Shown here: piece by piece, positions 54,892 to 63,904 of the stretch
Numbering within the stretch: position 1 is the first letter of the stretch
Layout of the letters: each line of letters opens with the position of its first letter
Assembly (NCBI GenBank): GCA_023379845.1
Contig: JAMCPG010000021.1
Location: 27,527 to 91,526 of the forward strand
Reading direction: 5' to 3'
DNA: 64,000 nucleotides
Source of the DNA: Thermoplasmatota archaeon
GTDB taxonomy: Archaea > Thermoplasmatota > Thermoplasmata > Thermoplasmatales > Thermoplasmataceae
The notes under the pieces: generated by a model
What the model was told of the DNA's origin: nothing
The model's input: only the letters and a program-made list of their open reading frames with translations
The model's database searches: none
Translations under genes and position numbers: made by a program

Positions 54892-55446
54892 TCAGATCAG
54901 GCCGACTTTCTGGAGCTCCTTCTTGACCTTGATGACGGCCTGCTCTATTTCACTCTCTTCCTTGGCGCCAGTGCACACGACCTTCCCGGACCCGAAAAGA
55001 AGGAGGACAACCTTTGGCTCCTCTACCCTGTATACAAGCCCGGGGAACTGCTCCGGTTCATACTCGACATTTTCAAGTCCAAGCGACATCGCAATATCTG
55101 TAAGGTTGAGATCATGCTCCAGGTCGTAGACGGCAACGATGTTCTGGACAACGATATCGGGGTTGTCGTAGACCTTTATTCCTGCTTTCTTCAGCTTCTT
55201 GATGATTGTATCGATTGTGAGCTTGACGTTCTCAATATTCTTCGCTCCAGTGCAGTTTACTTTGCCGCTCCTGAAAATAAGGACTGCCGTCTTTGGTTCG
55301 TGGAGCCTGTAAATAAGCCCCGGGAACTGCTCAGGCTCATATTCGGATCCATCCAGGGCGAGGGCTATCCTGCTGAGGTCTAGGCGTTCGGCCAGGGACG
55401 TTGACGCTACAATATTCTCAATGGTAATCTTTTCTTTCTCACTCAT
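54892..55446 (-). CDS. tbp: TATA-box-binding protein
   Basis: This general transcription factor bends the TATA box and recruits TFB. The 184 residues form two imperfect repeats: ITIENIVASTSLAERLDL to VNCTGAKNIE, and DIVVQNIVAVYDLEHDL to VVCTGAKEESE. Both keep the EYEPEQFPGLxYR loop with the intercalating Phe, and the FRSGK or FGSGK strand. The acidic tail of some homologues is absent. A TATA-rich block (55471-55482) lies about 30 bp upstream. It converges with truD, with an 11 bp gap. Confidence 0.96.
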   Translation of the reverse strand: MSEKEKITIENIVASTSLAERLDLSRIALALDGSEYEPEQFPGLIYRLHEPKTAVLIFRSGKVNCTGAKNIENVKLTIDTIIKKLKKAGIKVYDNPDIVVQNIVAVYDLEHDLNLTDIAMSLGLENVEYEPEQFPGLVYRVEEPKVVLLLFGSGKVVCTGAKEESEIEQAVIKVKKELQKVGLI

Positions 55447-55470
55447 GAAATATCACTTATGCACTCGCAT

Positions 55471-55482
55471 ATTTATATAGTA
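55471..55482 (-). promoter_or_regulatory. TATA box of tbp
   Basis: The block TACTATATAAAT on the minus strand lies 25-36 bp before the tbp ATG and is one of the best TATA matches in the window, so self-regulation of TBP is possible. Confidence 0.5.
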
Positions 55483-55622
55483 TATAAAACATAACTTTGA
55501 CCTGTTCAAAAAATCCGCATCTCTTCATTACGGTACTGAAAATAAGATCCTGGCATGAGATCATCCTAAAACTTTGTGCATGATGCTGGCTGCATTGCGG
55601 CTTCCCCATAATCCCGGAATCC

Positions 55623-56072
55623 TTACCCGTCGTTCTGGAAGTTATGTAGAAAGGTCTCAATGGAATTCTTCTGCGAATCGAACCTTGAGCGCCTGAGGGC
55701 ATCTTCCGGCGGCACCCATTGATGCTTAACATGCTCAGTGTACACATTATGTTCGAGATCCACCTTCGGATCTCCGATTACCTGGACGGCGAATACTGTT
55801 TCAATGAACTTCTTCCCATTCTTCTCATACTCGAAGCTGTATATCGGATCCGAGATTGGCCCAAGATTGCGGGATGTAATGCCCGTCTCCTCGGCTAGCT
55901 CCCTGAGCGCTGCTGTCTTAAGATCCTCAGAAGGCTCCACCTTCCCGGTCACGCACTGCCAGAAACCTCCCCTCCGGGGGATTGTCTTCAGCATGAGTAT
56001 CTCCAGCCCAGGGTGATGCCTGTAAGGTATCACCTGGACCTTCTTTATTGGATCAGCCATGCGGACAGTCAC
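55623..56072 (-). CDS. NUDIX hydrolase
   Basis: This small protein of about 149 residues has the NUDIX box GKVEPSEDLKTAALRELAEETGI, which matches Gx5Ex7REUxEExGU and binds the Mg ions that cleave nucleoside diphosphate derivatives. The surrounding sequence (VQVIPYRHHPGLEILMLKTIPRRGGFWQ) resembles dihydroneopterin triphosphate pyrophosphatase (NudB) and related enzymes. The GTG at 56072 overlaps the glyA stop as GTGA; an ATG at 56060 (MADPIKKVQ) is an alternative. It is co-transcribed with glyA, consistent with a folate-related role, but the substrate is not proven. Confidence 0.85.
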   Translation of the reverse strand: MTVRMADPIKKVQVIPYRHHPGLEILMLKTIPRRGGFWQCVTGKVEPSEDLKTAALRELAEETGITSRNLGPISDPIYSFEYEKNGKKFIETVFAVQVIGDPKVDLEHNVYTEHVKHQWVPPEDALRRSRFDSQKNSIETFLHNFQNDG

Positions 56073-57358
56073 CGGAATATTTCATGATATGTATATGCCT
56101 TTTCCTGGCCAAAGCAGAACTTTATCATCTGGTGCCGTCCCTTTAGTTCCCTGACATCCGATCTCACTGCTGATGGATCCCTCTTTCTGATGAGCAGGTC
56201 TGCCATGAGCTTCGCTATCTCCTTCATCTCCGATTTCTCGAAGCCGATCCTGGTCACTTCCTGCGTTCCTATTCGCAAACCGCTGGGATCCTGTGAATTC
56301 TTGCTTGAGTCCCACGGAAGCATGTTCTTGTTCAGGACTATGTCAACATCTTCAAGCATCTCTGATGAAAGTTTGCCTCCTCCCTGCTTCCTCACGTCAA
56401 CTACAAGCGTGTGCGACTCAGTGAAGCCGTTCTTTTCACCCAGAACATTGAAGCCTTCCTCATTCAGTGCAACTGCAAGCGCCTTTGCATTTTCCACGAT
56501 CTTCCTGGCATACTCATTGCCGAACTCGAGCTCTTCAGCAAGCGTGACAGCAAGAGCCGCCATCGCATTCAGGTGGTGGTTGCTCAGAGATCCAGGGAAT
56601 ACTCCACGCTGTACCGCTTTCCAAGTCTCGTCCGAGGTCTTCCCGAGGATTATCCCGTGCTGCGGTCCGGGGAACGTCTTGTGCGTGCTGCCAGTAATTA
56701 TGTCTGCCCCCTCTCTCAGAGGGTCCTGGAACAAGCCGCCGGCAATCAGCCCAAGTACATGGGCACCGTCGTACCAGAGCTTCGCCCCCACCTCATGTAC
56801 TGCATCCATGATATCGCGAATCGGTGTCGGAAACAGGTAGACGGACTGGCCTATAAGGCAGACTTTCGGCCTCTTTTCCTTTATCAGCTTTATCGTGCCG
56901 TCGACATCTATGTTCATTTCATCATTGTCAAAAGGATAATCTGATGAGTCCAGGCCTCTGAGGCCTACAGCACCGAACTTTGCGGCGCTGATATGCCCTC
57001 CACCTGACAGCGGAGGAACGGTTATCCTGTCTCCGGGTTTGGTAAGCCCATAGATAGCAGCTATGTTTGCATTTGTACCAGATATCGGCCTCGGGTCTGC
57101 CTGGTCACTCCTGAAGAGCTGCTTGGCATAAGATATCGCGAGGTCCTCTATTTCATCCACGAATTTATTTCCCTGGTAATAACGGTGGTGCGGGAGCCCC
57201 TCCGCGTATCTGGATCCTAGATCAGTCAGCAGCATTTCGAGAGCGAGCGGACTCATCACGTTCTCGGATGCGATTAAAGGTATGCTTTCCTTGAAAAATT
57301 CATTGTGTTTTCTTGCCAGTTCCCTTATTTTCAGAGCCTTCTCAAAATTGTCGCTCAT
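56069..57358 (-). CDS. glyA: Serine hydroxymethyltransferase
   Basis: This PLP enzyme interconverts serine and glycine with transfer of a C1 unit to a pterin. The 429 residues include IPLIASENVMSPLALEML and YAEGLPHHRYYQGNKFVDEIE. The cofactor Lys is in GSTHKTFPGPQHGIIL, and RIGTQEVTRIGF lies near the end. Its substrate pterin in archaea may be a modified folate. TATA element at 57380-57391. It overlaps the NUDIX gene by 4 bp. Confidence 0.95.
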   Translation of the reverse strand: MSDNFEKALKIRELARKHNEFFKESIPLIASENVMSPLALEMLLTDLGSRYAEGLPHHRYYQGNKFVDEIEDLAISYAKQLFRSDQADPRPISGTNANIAAIYGLTKPGDRITVPPLSGGGHISAAKFGAVGLRGLDSSDYPFDNDEMNIDVDGTIKLIKEKRPKVCLIGQSVYLFPTPIRDIMDAVHEVGAKLWYDGAHVLGLIAGGLFQDPLREGADIITGSTHKTFPGPQHGIILGKTSDETWKAVQRGVFPGSLSNHHLNAMAALAVTLAEELEFGNEYARKIVENAKALAVALNEEGFNVLGEKNGFTESHTLVVDVRKQGGGKLSSEMLEDVDIVLNKNMLPWDSSKNSQDPSGLRIGTQEVTRIGFEKSEMKEIAKLMADLLIRKRDPSAVRSDVRELKGRHQMIKFCFGQEKAYTYHEIFR

Positions 57359-57379
57359 GTTAAGACTAATCTTTCAGCC

Positions 57380-57391
57380 GTATATTTATGT
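57380..57391 (-). promoter_or_regulatory. TATA box of glyA
   Basis: ACATAAATATAC on the minus strand is centred about 27 bp before the glyA ATG; a leaderless start is likely. Confidence 0.5.
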
Positions 57392-57647
57392 ATTCTCATG
57401 TGTCTCAGAATGCTATTGGCAGGGTTTCTTACATCAGTATCATTGAACGACTTTCTTTATTGCTAAGTGGAATTAGGCGCCTTTATAATATTTTGAACTA
57501 GTAAACTCTGATCTTCAGAAAGTAGGAAATATCAGTCTATTTCAATTTTACAGCAGATTCAGTACATGATCACATATTTTGCAAATTCATTCCTATTTTA
57601 TAATGAACAAGAGTAGATTATAAATATTGTAATAAAGTATCTAGAAT
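57392..57647. other. AT-rich intergenic region
   Basis: This AT-rich gap holds no open frame I can support. Its right end contains ATTATAAAT (57617-57625), about 25 bp before the GTG of the frameshifted surface-protein gene, and is probably its promoter. Confidence 0.45.
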
Positions 57648-58282
57648 GTGATCCAGAGGCATAAAATGCTGGTAATGTTCTCGGTAATTGCTGCGATCAT
57701 TATAGCTGCCCCCATCTCCTTGTATGAATTGTCACCACATACCCAGGTATTAGCGTAAAGTTATCCAATGCTGTCACAAACCTGACATTTGCAGTCAATT
57801 TCATAAAGTATACAGAAACGTCAGCACAATTCAATCCGAATTATGAAAATTTTTCATCCGTCACGATGATAGATCAAAATGGATCAAACTCCTCCGTCCT
57901 AGAGATTGAAGGGTATATCTTTGAATATTTTGCTGCAAGTAGGGGCTACTACACCCTAGGTCTTAACTTTTCAATGATTGGCAATATTTCTTCCAGTATT
58001 CTCCCTTCAGTCTTGTTGCTGACATATGAGGGAAGCAATTACTCCAAAGATAATCTGTTCGTTAACCAACTCGGCGGCTGTATCATTAATAACATCAATA
58101 CAACGGATCAAGGTTCCTTTAACACTTGTTACGGTCCCTTTGAGAACCACACTTCAGTGCAACTTATCGAGGATAAAAATGTTACAATTCAATACAGGTA
58201 TCACTTTGTCTTTTCAGATGTACTCGCAATTGATATTCATCCATATTACATACATCCAACTCCATTCAACATATCGGTCTAG
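57648..58282 (+). pseudogene. Frameshifted membrane-anchored surface protein, paralogue of the next gene
   Basis: A GTG at 57648 opens a frame reading VIQRHKMLVMFSVIAAII, a single-helix anchor, which stops at a TAA near 57756. The rest (VTTYPGISVKLSNAVTNL and onward, to the TAG at 58282) continues in another frame that is open from 57728. One missing base (or two extra) between about 57729 and 57756 restores one protein of about 210 residues. Its N-terminus matches the next gene (MIQKRTMIIFAVIAVIIVAS). The external part is rich in N-x-S/T sites and has two Cys. It is a pseudogene, a programmed frameshift, or a sequencing error. The function is unknown. Confidence 0.65.
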
Positions 58283-58480
58283 GCTTCCCTGTCAGGTTAC
58301 TCGTCCCAGGTATTTGATCAGGTTAACTTTCACATTGAGGATTTGAATTGATGCAGCAATTTTATGAATTATACTCACAAGAAACATATTAACCATTAAA
58401 TTTTACCTGTATTCTCTTTTCAAGACGCTGTTCTAAAGATACCTGTAAATGTTAAATACTTTCATGAAGTCGCTTAAAAC

Positions 58481-59215
58481 ATGATCCAGAAGAGAACGAT
58501 GATCATATTTGCTGTAATTGCGGTGATTATTGTAGCATCCCCTGTATCGTTCTATCTTCTGACAAACAAAGATCCTGTGCCTGAAGTTCCTATAGGCGTT
58601 AGCAACTCAATTGTTGATTATTCATGGTTGACTAATTTTACGGCTTCAACAAACACGGATCGTGCGCCCATCATCTCTAACATAAGTGCTCTTTCCAATA
58701 TATCCGAACAGGGATACAGCAATTCGCGCCTTGATATATCTGTCTCCGCACTGTCTATATACTGTCCTGGAGATCAATTTATGGTTATAGCTTTCCTTAA
58801 CTTTAGCGGCGAGCTCGCGCCAAATCTAAAAGCTACTGGCGTAAGGATTATCCAAAACTCTTCTCTTTCAAATCTTAATGAAACCATCTGCTCATGGATG
58901 AGGTATTGGGGCCGGGGAACAGACTCCAACGTTACAATTAACTCCAGTATGCCGGTCAACATAAGCTATACTTCTGGTATACCAGCGACTCATCTCAACA
59001 ATTCCATTTCTTACGAAGTTGGACTCCTAAACCAGACGTATTCGCAGAACAAATCCGCATCTGATAATCGTTTTAGCGGAACACTTTCCTACATGATCTT
59101 TTTATCACCCTGGCATCCCCTGAGCATGCTATTTCATTTCACGATCTCTGCATTTCTTGAAGGTCTCTCCAAGCCCGTCCTGGCTTCCGTGGAAATAAAT
59201 ATGATTGACGAGTAA
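58481..59215 (+). CDS. Membrane-anchored surface protein of unknown function
   Basis: This 244-residue protein has an N-terminal anchor or signal helix (MIIFAVIAVIIVASPVSFYLL) followed by an external domain with about a dozen N-x-S/T glycosylation sites and two Cys (SIYCPGD, ETICSWM). I do not recognise the family. Its start MIQKRTM and helix are near-copies of the frameshifted gene 200 bp upstream, so the two are a tandem duplication. A TATA-like GTTAAATAC at 58451-58459 lies about 25 bp before the ATG. Confidence 0.65.
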   Translation: MIQKRTMIIFAVIAVIIVASPVSFYLLTNKDPVPEVPIGVSNSIVDYSWLTNFTASTNTDRAPIISNISALSNISEQGYSNSRLDISVSALSIYCPGDQFMVIAFLNFSGELAPNLKATGVRIIQNSSLSNLNETICSWMRYWGRGTDSNVTINSSMPVNISYTSGIPATHLNNSISYEVGLLNQTYSQNKSASDNRFSGTLSYMIFLSPWHPLSMLFHFTISAFLEGLSKPVLASVEINMIDE

Positions 59216-59395
59216 TAATCGTACTTTAAACCACATTGGTGAATACTGAAGCGCTTTAGGAATAATCTACGGGACACCTGAGATATTTTAGGAGCCTTGA
59301 TAACTATAAGGATGGCTATGTATCATCCCGTGTTCTAGCAATTAAGTTACTGTTAAATTCGGCAGTATTATCTAAAGCACTCAAATGAGGGAAGA

Positions 59396-59995
59396 ATGGA
59401 CCTGTTCTTGTTTCTCTTTGGGACAGCAATAGTCCTGGGAGGACTGCACATGATCGCACCGGACCACTGGGCACCTCTTTCAGTCGTCTCAGGAAAACTT
59501 AATTACACAAGAAGGAGAACCTACGTTACGGCCGCAACGCTTGGCGCCCTTCATGCGCTAACTTCCGAAGCAGTCGCAGGAATAGTCCTTGTAATAGGCG
59601 TCATCCTTGTCCACAGATATCTGGAATACGTTGACATTGCATCGATAATCCTGCTCTTTGCAGTCGGTGTATATTTCATTGTCAACGGCGTGATGGAGAT
59701 GGACCTTCAGGATGATCTATCAAGTGCACCGGTAAAGTCCATTCTTGCGATCAGCGCATTTCCTGACCTGGCACTTATTCCAATAATACTTGCAGGATCC
59801 GCACTTCCCCTGCTTGAGGTAGGCCTGATACTTGCAGTGTTTATCGTTGTAAGCTCAATTTCACTGACTGTCATGGCCTATGTATCGACAAGAGGATTGG
59901 CAGGTGCGATGGAAAAAATTCCTCCAAGATACATTGATTATGTAATGGGACTGATACTATTCGCAACTGCAATAATCATCATCTTCACTTCCTGA
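59396..59995 (+). CDS. NicO/UreH-like metal transporter
   Basis: This 199-residue protein has six helices and the HX4DH motif (H18, D23, H24 in GGLHMIAPDHWAP) in helix 1. That motif is diagnostic for nickel/cobalt transporters of the NicO/RcnA/UreH class. A second polar helix has TLGALHALTSEAV, with another His in the membrane. Family members export or import Ni or Co; the direction cannot be told here. GTATTATCTAAAG at 59364-59376 may be its TATA box. Confidence 0.75.
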   Translation: MDLFLFLFGTAIVLGGLHMIAPDHWAPLSVVSGKLNYTRRRTYVTAATLGALHALTSEAVAGIVLVIGVILVHRYLEYVDIASIILLFAVGVYFIVNGVMEMDLQDDLSSAPVKSILAISAFPDLALIPIILAGSALPLLEVGLILAVFIVVSSISLTVMAYVSTRGLAGAMEKIPPRYIDYVMGLILFATAIIIIFTS

Positions 59996-60191
59996 CTGTA
60001 ATGATTTTAGTCTTGGCAGACAGGTAGAAGCCGCATAAATTTATATTTCATTCACAATAGGACTCCTCACAACAGGCATTATTGAATACGCGCATAGAAA
60101 AATGCACACTCGGAAACTCACTACCAAAAATCAATGCAGAAAGGTGTCCAGCAATACTTTGCTAACATGCGATTAAGATCAGTGGAGATAA

Positions 60192-60245
60192 ATGGAAGCA
60201 GAAACAAGAATCAAGCAGGGAAGCAATTTCCAGGACGGTGAATGA
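60192..60245 (+). CDS. Possible 17-codon leader peptide
   Basis: An ATG at 60192, preceded by GGAG, opens MEAETRIKQGSNFQDGE and stops with a TGA at 60243-60245. The stop overlaps the GTG start of the HPP-family gene (GTGAATGA). This could be a leader peptide that couples translation to the next gene, or a chance open frame. Confidence 0.3.
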   Translation: MEAETRIKQGSNFQDGE

Positions 60246-60702
60246 ACTGAAAGAAGATGATGCACCTCTATCGGACAAAATAAAGGATTACGTGATATAT
60301 CTAATAATCTTCGCAGTTATTGTTTCTCTTATAACAATAAGGGGGAATTACATACTGGCCCCTCCCTATGCTGTTTCTGCATACCTGGTTGTTTTCCAGA
60401 GAAACACAAAATATTCCAGCAGGAAAAGCCTTATGTCTACCTATCTTCTTGTCATAATAACTTCGGACATTATACACTTAGCACTGGGAGCAGCTCTTGA
60501 CGGGCTGATCCTGAACGTTATAATCATTTCTGCATTCATAACATTCACAGAATTATCGCATCCTCCTGCGATTGCACTTGCAATCTTCTCATATATTGCA
60601 GGTGATCCACTTGATTTCACAATATCCTCTTTCCTGGCACTTGCAGCACTATTGGCAAGCTCACTTATCCTGGACAGATATGCTGCCACGAAAGGAAAAT
60701 AA
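60238..60702 (+). CDS. HPP family membrane protein
   Basis: This 154-residue protein has four or five helices and the HPP signature TFTELSHPPAIALAIF near residue 100. The family occurs in bacteria, algae and plants, where some members transport nitrite; no archaeal role is established. It begins with the GTG at 60238, behind a small open frame. It lies between the NicO gene and the DUF1801 genes, in a region of apparently accessory genes. Confidence 0.75.
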   Translation: MNELKEDDAPLSDKIKDYVIYLIIFAVIVSLITIRGNYILAPPYAVSAYLVVFQRNTKYSSRKSLMSTYLLVIITSDIIHLALGAALDGLILNVIIISAFITFTELSHPPAIALAIFSYIAGDPLDFTISSFLALAALLASSLILDRYAATKGK

Positions 60703-60805
60703 ATGCATATCTCACAAATTGATATTGTTGCGTAGAAGGCATAATATTTGTATAGAACTGAAGCTGGAAAATTCCATATATGTATTTCTATCACCTGGTG
60801 GTAAT

Positions 60806-61297
60806 ATGGCGGATGACAAAAAAGCGAAAAAGATGGCATTGGGAAAAGTGAAGAAGACACTACCTAGCAAGGATAATGGTTTCTCCGAAGAAGAAAAAGC
60901 CGCAATGAGGGAGCGTGCCAAGGAGGCCAGGAGGGCGTCCGGATCAGGCAAGAAGAGATCGAGGGAAGAGGGCGAGAAGGAAGTAATGGAAAGCATCTCT
61001 AAGATGGCAGAACAGGATGGGTATATGGCAAAACGTCTTCATGACCTGATCACGAAGAATGCACCACAGCTTTATCCCAGGACATGGTATGGAATGCCAG
61101 CCTATGCTATGGATGACAAAATAATCTGCTTTTTCCAGAACTCGCAGAAATTTAAGACAAGATATTCCACGCTTGGTTTCACTGACGGAGCACACCTTGA
61201 TGATGGATCAATGTGGCCGACTTCGTTTGCGATATCTGACATGGATAGGCACACAGAGGAGAAGATAGCCGAGCTATTGAAAAGGGCCATTGTATGA
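60806..61297 (+). CDS. DUF1801 (YdhG/YdeI-like) protein
   Basis: The ATG at 60806 gives 163 residues; the upstream open frame lies inside the HPP gene and is spurious. The N-terminal 70 residues are highly charged (KKAKKMALGKVKK, EEEKAAMRERAKEARRASGSGKKRSREEGEKE). The C-terminal domain has the DUF1801 blocks PRTWYGMPAYAMDDKIICFF, YSTLGFTDGAHLDDGSMWP and EEKIAELLKRA. The fold binds small ligands; no function is proven. GGTGGT precedes the start. Its ATGA overlap with a second DUF1801 gene makes a pair. The family is common in bacteria, so transfer is possible. Confidence 0.8.
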   Translation: MADDKKAKKMALGKVKKTLPSKDNGFSEEEKAAMRERAKEARRASGSGKKRSREEGEKEVMESISKMAEQDGYMAKRLHDLITKNAPQLYPRTWYGMPAYAMDDKIICFFQNSQKFKTRYSTLGFTDGAHLDDGSMWPTSFAISDMDRHTEEKIAELLKRAIV

Positions 61298-61722
61298 AAG
61301 AGCAAAATCTGCGTGGTGCAGGGAAAGGCAGCACTGAATCCAGGAAGAGGCTTGAGGGCGGATCCGATAAATCCGGCGACTGGCGCGACATGAAATTGTC
61401 CGCGCTCAGGAAAATAATTCTCGGAGCAGATCCGGATATCATAGAAGAGGTGAAATGGAAGAAACCGAGCAACCCGGAAGGAGTCCCTGTATGGTCGAAA
61501 AATGGCATAGTGTGCATCGGAAATATCCTAAAGAGATCTGTCAGGCTTACATTTCCAAAGGGTGCTGCGATTGCCGATCAACATGGCATGTTCAATTCAA
61601 GGCTTGACAGCAAGACCGTGCGTGCCATAGATTTCTTTCAGGATGATGCTATAAAAAGCAATACCCTTCGGTCGATAATAAGGCATGCGGTAAAGCTGAA
61701 TTCCATGAAACCAAGGAAATGA
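61294..61722 (+). CDS. Second DUF1801 family protein
   Basis: This 142-residue protein has the DUF1801 blocks GDWRDMKLSALRKIILGADPDI, EEVKWKKPSNPEGVPVWS, RLTFPKGA and RAIDFFQDD. It belongs to a different branch from the preceding protein (no YGMPAYA) and lacks the long charged N-terminus. The 4 bp overlap (ATGA) suggests the two proteins are made together and may act as a complex. Function unknown. Confidence 0.82.
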   Translation: MKEQNLRGAGKGSTESRKRLEGGSDKSGDWRDMKLSALRKIILGADPDIIEEVKWKKPSNPEGVPVWSKNGIVCIGNILKRSVRLTFPKGAAIADQHGMFNSRLDSKTVRAIDFFQDDAIKSNTLRSIIRHAVKLNSMKPRK

Positions 61723-61820
61723 TGCTGAATATGGCTTGTTAATTTCATGCTTGAAAACTTCCGATTTTCCAAGCATAATCTTTTAATTTATTCATCGGAT
61801 CGGAAAGCAATGATCCTGGA

Positions 61821-62216
61821 TTATTCTATTACTTTCAATATTGAAAGCAACATTTCATCGATCCTCTTGCCCAGATCCTCCAGTCCGTTGTATTCTGAAA
61901 AGAGGGTGGAAGCATTCTGCGCAGCCACATGCGTACTGACATTATCCTCGTATATGTAGATCCTGATTGGTGGTACGATGCCCGCTCTTATATCTGTCTT
62001 GAAGACCTCCGCAGCAAGCCTCGGGTTAAAGAACTCCAGGATCTGGTTTCCTCCTGACTGGATGCCAATTTTCTTCAGGTTCTGCTGTGCGTCTATGGCG
62101 GATACAACTTTCAGGCCATTCTCTTCCACAGCCTTCCGCAGACGATCTACAGTCTCGGCAAAGGGCAGCCTCGATACCATTTCTTTCCCTTTCATTCCCG
62201 TCATTCCACGCAGCAT
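61821..62216 (-). CDS. DUF302 family protein
   Basis: This 131-residue protein has the DUF302 pattern: FAETVDRLRKAVEENGLKVVSAIDAQQNLKKIG, then ILEFFNPRLAAEVF, GIVPPIRIYIYED and a hydrophobic end. DUF302 proteins often accompany sulfur or heavy-metal resistance genes. The ATG at 62216 lies inside the 3' end of merA (16 bp overlap), so it is the third gene of the mer operon. Its exact role is unknown. Confidence 0.8.
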   Translation of the reverse strand: MLRGMTGMKGKEMVSRLPFAETVDRLRKAVEENGLKVVSAIDAQQNLKKIGIQSGGNQILEFFNPRLAAEVFKTDIRAGIVPPIRIYIYEDNVSTHVAAQNASTLFSEYNGLEDLGKRIDEMLLSILKVIE

Positions 62217-63640
62217 GCCATCTTTGACATATCCCTGATGAACGATTGGGACGCCAGCTTTATGCCTTCCGAGAAGGATGGGAATATGTGGCTCGTTGCT
62301 ATGACATCGTCAATAGTGTACCGGTTCTTCACGGCATACGCCCCTTCAGTTATGATGTCGGTGGCATTGGGTGCCATTATATGCATTCCAACTATCCTGT
62401 TATCCTTCGGATCGACTGTAATCTTTATTATGCCTTCCGTTTCACCGATTATGCTTGCCTTGGTGAGGTTCTCAAGCGAGAATACCCTGCATGAGCACGA
62501 TCCGTTCTTCTTCGAGAACTCGTTCTCCGTCATCCCGACGCCTGCAATCTGTGGATTCGTGAATACGGCCCATGTCGCAGAATCATAATCGATCTTGAGA
62601 TCCTCGCCGAACATGTTGCTCACTGCCACCACGCCTTCCCTTGCTGCAAGGGTCTCAAGGAACAGCTTTTTTGAGACGCAATCGCCTGCTGCGTATATGC
62701 CGGGAGCAGAAGTCTTCATGGTGTTTGTTGTCAGGATCAGGCCTCTTGGATCGGTATCGACTCCGGCGGCTGCAAGGTTCAGGAATTGAGTGTTAGCCTT
62801 CCTGCCTGTTGCCACGATGAGCTCATCGGCCTCCACTACTTCCTCTCCCTTGTGCGTTATTACATGGATGGATTTTCCCTTCACGGATTTGCCGACCCGA
62901 CTCACCCTTGCCCTCAGGTAAAATTTCATGCCCTCTTTCTCAAGCCTTGCCCTCAAGGCGTAGCCAATCTCAGGCTCAGTTTGTGGCAGAAGGGAATCAA
63001 GCGCCTCGATGATGGTCACTTTTGAACCGAAGTGCAGTAAGGCCTGCCCAATTTCAAGGCCTATTGCGCCTCCGCCTATTATAGCAATGGAATCAGGAAG
63101 GTCTTCCAAGTTCCAGATTGTATCGCTGGTCAGGAAGCCCACGTCGTTCAGGCCTTCTATTGGGGGTGCCGTCGGGTTTGATCCCGTTGCTATCAGTATG
63201 TTAGATCCCGAGACCGTTGAGGATTCTTTCCCGTCCGGATCGATTATCATAACAGTCTTCCTGTCAACGAATTTCCCAAGCCCGTTGAAAAGTTTCACGT
63301 TGCTGTAACTTTCAATGACCTTGGCATACTTTGCATCTCTTGCATGGGCAACATATGACCTTAGGCCGCTCATGACCTCACTGAAATCATTCTTGACTGT
63401 AGTTTCGAATATGCCCGGCATTTTGGGATGCGAAGGGTTGAAGACTGCATGTGATGCCTCGAGAAGGTACTTCGAAGGCACGCATCCGACATTTACACAT
63501 GTTCCTCCCAAGGGTCCTGTCCCTATCATTGCGATCGACATTTCGCCGTCGCTCAGTTCCGAAGCCTTGATTGCTGCAGAGAAGGCTGCAGCTCCTTTTC
63601 CAAGTATCACAAGATCGAACTTCTTTATTTCATCATTCAA
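62201..63640 (-). CDS. merA: Mercuric reductase
   Basis: This FAD- and NAD(P)H-dependent enzyme reduces Hg(II) to volatile Hg(0). The 479 residues include the FAD fold (LVILGKGAAAFSAAI), the redox pair GTCVNVGCVPSK (C48, C53), the NAD(P)H fold (AIIGGGAIGLEIGQ) and IYAAGDC. The vicinal cysteines at the C-terminus are in KMACCVE (C476, C477). They separate MerA from lipoamide dehydrogenases because they hand Hg(II) to the active site. It lacks the N-terminal HMA domain, which is encoded separately upstream. The start is TTG 63640 after GGTGA. Confidence 0.93.
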   Translation of the reverse strand: MNDEIKKFDLVILGKGAAAFSAAIKASELSDGEMSIAMIGTGPLGGTCVNVGCVPSKYLLEASHAVFNPSHPKMPGIFETTVKNDFSEVMSGLRSYVAHARDAKYAKVIESYSNVKLFNGLGKFVDRKTVMIIDPDGKESSTVSGSNILIATGSNPTAPPIEGLNDVGFLTSDTIWNLEDLPDSIAIIGGGAIGLEIGQALLHFGSKVTIIEALDSLLPQTEPEIGYALRARLEKEGMKFYLRARVSRVGKSVKGKSIHVITHKGEEVVEADELIVATGRKANTQFLNLAAAGVDTDPRGLILTTNTMKTSAPGIYAAGDCVSKKLFLETLAAREGVVAVSNMFGEDLKIDYDSATWAVFTNPQIAGVGMTENEFSKKNGSCSCRVFSLENLTKASIIGETEGIIKITVDPKDNRIVGMHIMAPNATDIITEGAYAVKNRYTIDDVIATSHIFPSFSEGIKLASQSFIRDMSKMACCVE

Positions 63641-63654
63641 CGCTTTTCACCATC

Positions 63655-63888
63655 TCACTGATCGGCAATGGTAGCCTTGTAATGTGAGGGCTTCGAGAAT
63701 ACCCTGTTCTTCAGGAGCTCTTCTGGTTTTACCTTTTCTCCGTCGAGGAGGACATCGCCCATTCCTTCCTTAAGGGATACCTTGACATCCAGGACGCCAG
63801 CCTGTTCTTTCAGTCCCCTTGTTACTGTGGCAACGCAGTCATCGCATGTCATTCCGTATATTCTCAGCTTTACATTCTTCTTATCCAT
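63655..63888 (-). CDS. Heavy-metal-associated (HMA) domain protein, MerP/NmerA-like
   Basis: This 77-residue single HMA domain has the GMTCDDC metal-binding motif (C15, C18). There is no signal peptide, so unlike bacterial MerP it stays in the cytoplasm. It probably works as a detached form of the MerA N-terminal domain that delivers Hg(II) to MerA, encoded 14 bp downstream. Family and order support this; metal specificity is inferred. Confidence 0.88.
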   Translation of the reverse strand: MDKKNVKLRIYGMTCDDCVATVTRGLKEQAGVLDVKVSLKEGMGDVLLDGEKVKPEELLKNRVFSKPSHYKATIADQ

Positions 63889-63904
63889 AATTTAGAATGT
63901 TAGG

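Noticed and set aside
60572..60805. Long N-terminal extension of the first DUF1801 gene
   Set aside because: It overlaps the HPP gene out of frame and has no homology-like content. The ATG at 60806 has a ribosome-binding-like GGTGGT.
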